Assembly: GCF_012223425.1 (NCBI RefSeq)
Contig: NZ_CP038799.1
Location: forward strand, 1,240,001-1,304,000
Source of the DNA: Mycolicibacterium frederiksbergense
GTDB taxonomy: Bacteria; Actinomycetota; Actinomycetes; Mycobacteriales; Mycobacteriaceae
Direction of reading: 5' to 3'
DNA length: 64,000 bases
This document shows positions 62,964-64,000 of this stretch, piece after piece. The translations under genes were made by a program, and so were the position numbers. Each line of letters opens with the position of its first letter. Within the stretch, counting starts at the first letter, position 1. The notes below the pieces were generated by a model, which was not told where the DNA came from, did not search any database, and was given only the letters and a program-made list of their open reading frames with translations.

Positions 62964-64000
62964 ATGGCAGCAGAGCACCCGCATGGTGACCGGATGACGG
63001 TCGCCGGACTGCTGGACGAATCCCTCATGTCGGGTGCCCGGGTGATCGCCGGCCAGGATCACACGGATCGCGAATTGCATTGGGTTCTGCCACTTTCCGA
63101 GGTGCTTTCCCGCCATGAGCCGCTGGACGGCGTCGCGGTCTACGCGCGCCCGGAGGCACTGCTGGGCAGCGCGGGCGCACTGGCCGCGCTCGCCGCGCGC
63201 GGTGCCACCACCCTGGTCGTCGACGGTGCGGTCCCCGCCGATTTCCCGGCGACACTGCCCGCCGGGCTGGTGGTGATCGAGATGGCGTTCCCGGTCGGGT
63301 TCACCGCACTGAACCGGCTGCTGGCGGAGCGGGCGCTGAGCCAGGAAGTGCACGTGATGCGGTATGCCACGCACGTGCACGCGTCCTTGGCGGGGCTCTT
63401 CCACCGCGGGGCCGGGCTGCAGATACTGATCCGCGAGGTGTCCAACCTGGCCCGCAACCCGGCGGTGGCACTGGATGCCCGCGGCCAGATCGTGGCCCAC
63501 AACGGCTTGGCCGCCGAGGCGGCGGCAGTCCTCACCGAGGTCATCGTCCCGAAGCTGACCGTCGACCTACCGGCCGGCGCCAGGCTCCCGGGTCATCACG
63601 ACACCCGCGTCGAGCAGCTCGCGGACCCACATGGCAACGCCTGGACCGCCATCTCCACGGCCATCCGGCTCGGTAAGGCGTTCGAGGGCTGGGTGCTCGT
63701 CCTGGTGCCGAATTCCGAACCCGGCGCCCACGATCTGGCGCGGCACATCGTCGTCACCGAACAGGCAACCGCCATCATCGGTTCGGAGATGTTGCGGCAG
63801 CACAGCGTCGACGAGGCCGAGGAACGGGCCCGCGGTGATTTCGTGCAGGCCCTGGTGCACGGACATTTCTCCAGTGAGCACGATATGCGTGCGCGGGCCG
63901 AGTACCACGATGTCGACATCGACTCGCAGTTCGGTGTTTTCGTCGCGCCGGGCGCGATTCCTCATGGGGTGGACAACCCCGCGGCGAGCATGGTCCGGCT
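62964..64000 (+). CDS. PucR-family transcriptional regulator (3' end beyond window)
   Basis: At least 345 residues are open to the right edge. The ATG at 62964 (MAAEHPHGDRMTVAGLLDES) follows AGGTGA. The N-terminal part (about residues 10-125) is a PucR-type domain (GARVIAGQDHTDRELHWVLP, GAVPADFPATLPAGLVVIEM), followed by the AEERARGDFVQALVHG linker helix found before GGDEF-like and HTH_30 parts in this family. It is divergent from the catabolic operon and likely activates it on sensing a pathway compound. Confidence 0.88.
   Translation, partial: MAAEHPHGDRMTVAGLLDESLMSGARVIAGQDHTDRELHWVLPLSEVLSRHEPLDGVAVYARPEALLGSAGALAALAARGATTLVVDGAVPADFPATLPAGLVVIEMAFPVGFTALNRLLAERALSQEVHVMRYATHVHASLAGLFHRGAGLQILIREVSNLARNPAVALDARGQIVAHNGLAAEAAAVLTEVIVPKLTVDLPAGARLPGHHDTRVEQLADPHGNAWTAISTAIRLGKAFEGWVLVLVPNSEPGAHDLARHIVVTEQATAIIGSEMLRQHSVDEAEERARGDFVQALVHGHFSSEHDMRARAEYHDVDIDSQFGVFVAPGAIPHGVDNPAASMVR

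Overview
This is high-GC actinobacterial DNA, and the gene content and order point to a Mycobacterium/Mycolicibacterium-type chromosome. Diagnostic signs are L17 with a long Ala/Glu tail, zinc-less S4, the sigL-rslA pair beside map-adk-secY, mmsA-fadE9-mmsB, the infA / F420-oxidoreductase / rmlB / rmlC neighbourhood, the methyltransferase family between secY and sppA, and a set of DosR-type palindromes. No rRNA, tRNA, CRISPR or insertion sequence was seen.

Layout. (1) 1-3.94 kb, minus strand: the infA-rpmJ-rpsM-rpsK-rpsD-rpoA-rplQ-truA ribosomal/RNA polymerase operon (truA cut by the left edge). (2) 3.94-6.32 kb: a repeat-bearing intergenic region, then an NfeD-like protein and a flotillin. 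(3) 6.36-17.1 kb: an accessory 'dormancy' island with a wax ester/TAG synthase, four two-domain universal stress proteins, an alcohol dehydrogenase, an APH/P-loop fusion kinase, a PPOX-fold protein and a RafH-like ribosome hibernation factor. Its intergenic regions carry GGGNCNNNNGNCCC DosR-like boxes, three of them at exactly the same distance from a start codon. (4) 17.1-20.9 kb: an SRPBCC protein, then a receiver-flavoprotein fusion with a partner histidine kinase that has a degenerate cyclic-nucleotide fold. (5) 20.9-24.3 kb: two paralogous F420-type oxidoreductases and rmlB-rmlC (dTDP-rhamnose). (6) 24.3-29.4 kb: an ABC-2 exporter with a divergent MarR gene, and a TetR/FAD-monooxygenase pair. 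(7) 29.5-33.1 kb: the valine-degradation operon mmsA-fadE9-mmsB. (8) 33.1-38.5 kb: a HAD protein, a NarL/GAF-kinase two-component system, MarR, rslA-sigL with a recognisable SigL promoter, and a GntR-type regulator. (9) 38.5-41.2 kb: map-adk-secY. (10) 41.5-44.2 kb: three tandem paralogous SAM methyltransferases. (11) 44.2-49.5 kb: a STAS protein, a tightly packed operon of acyl-CoA-dehydrogenase-like protein, PIG-L deacetylase/methyltransferase fusion, GT2 and GT4, and an orphan LuxR-type regulator. (12) 49.6-55.7 kb: sppA and the spc operon rplN-rplX-rplE-rpsN-rpsH-rplF-rplR-rpsE-rpmD-rplO, with a clear promoter and a clear terminator. (13) 55.9-64 kb: an oxidative catabolic cluster (HbpS-like, PqqC/TenA-like putative diiron oxidase, two Rieske ferredoxins, ferredoxin reductase, aldehyde dehydrogenase, gamma-glutamyltransferase, RidA-like) with a divergent PucR regulator that runs off the right edge.

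The best candidates for undescribed biology are the 55.9-62.7 kb cluster, the 44.6-48.8 kb glycosylation cluster and the receiver-flavoprotein/kinase pair. The best-supported regulatory inference is a DosR-controlled, partly leaderless hypoxia/dormancy regulon inserted between infA and the F420-oxidoreductase/rmlBC block. Functions were assigned by reading motifs; no database search was run.
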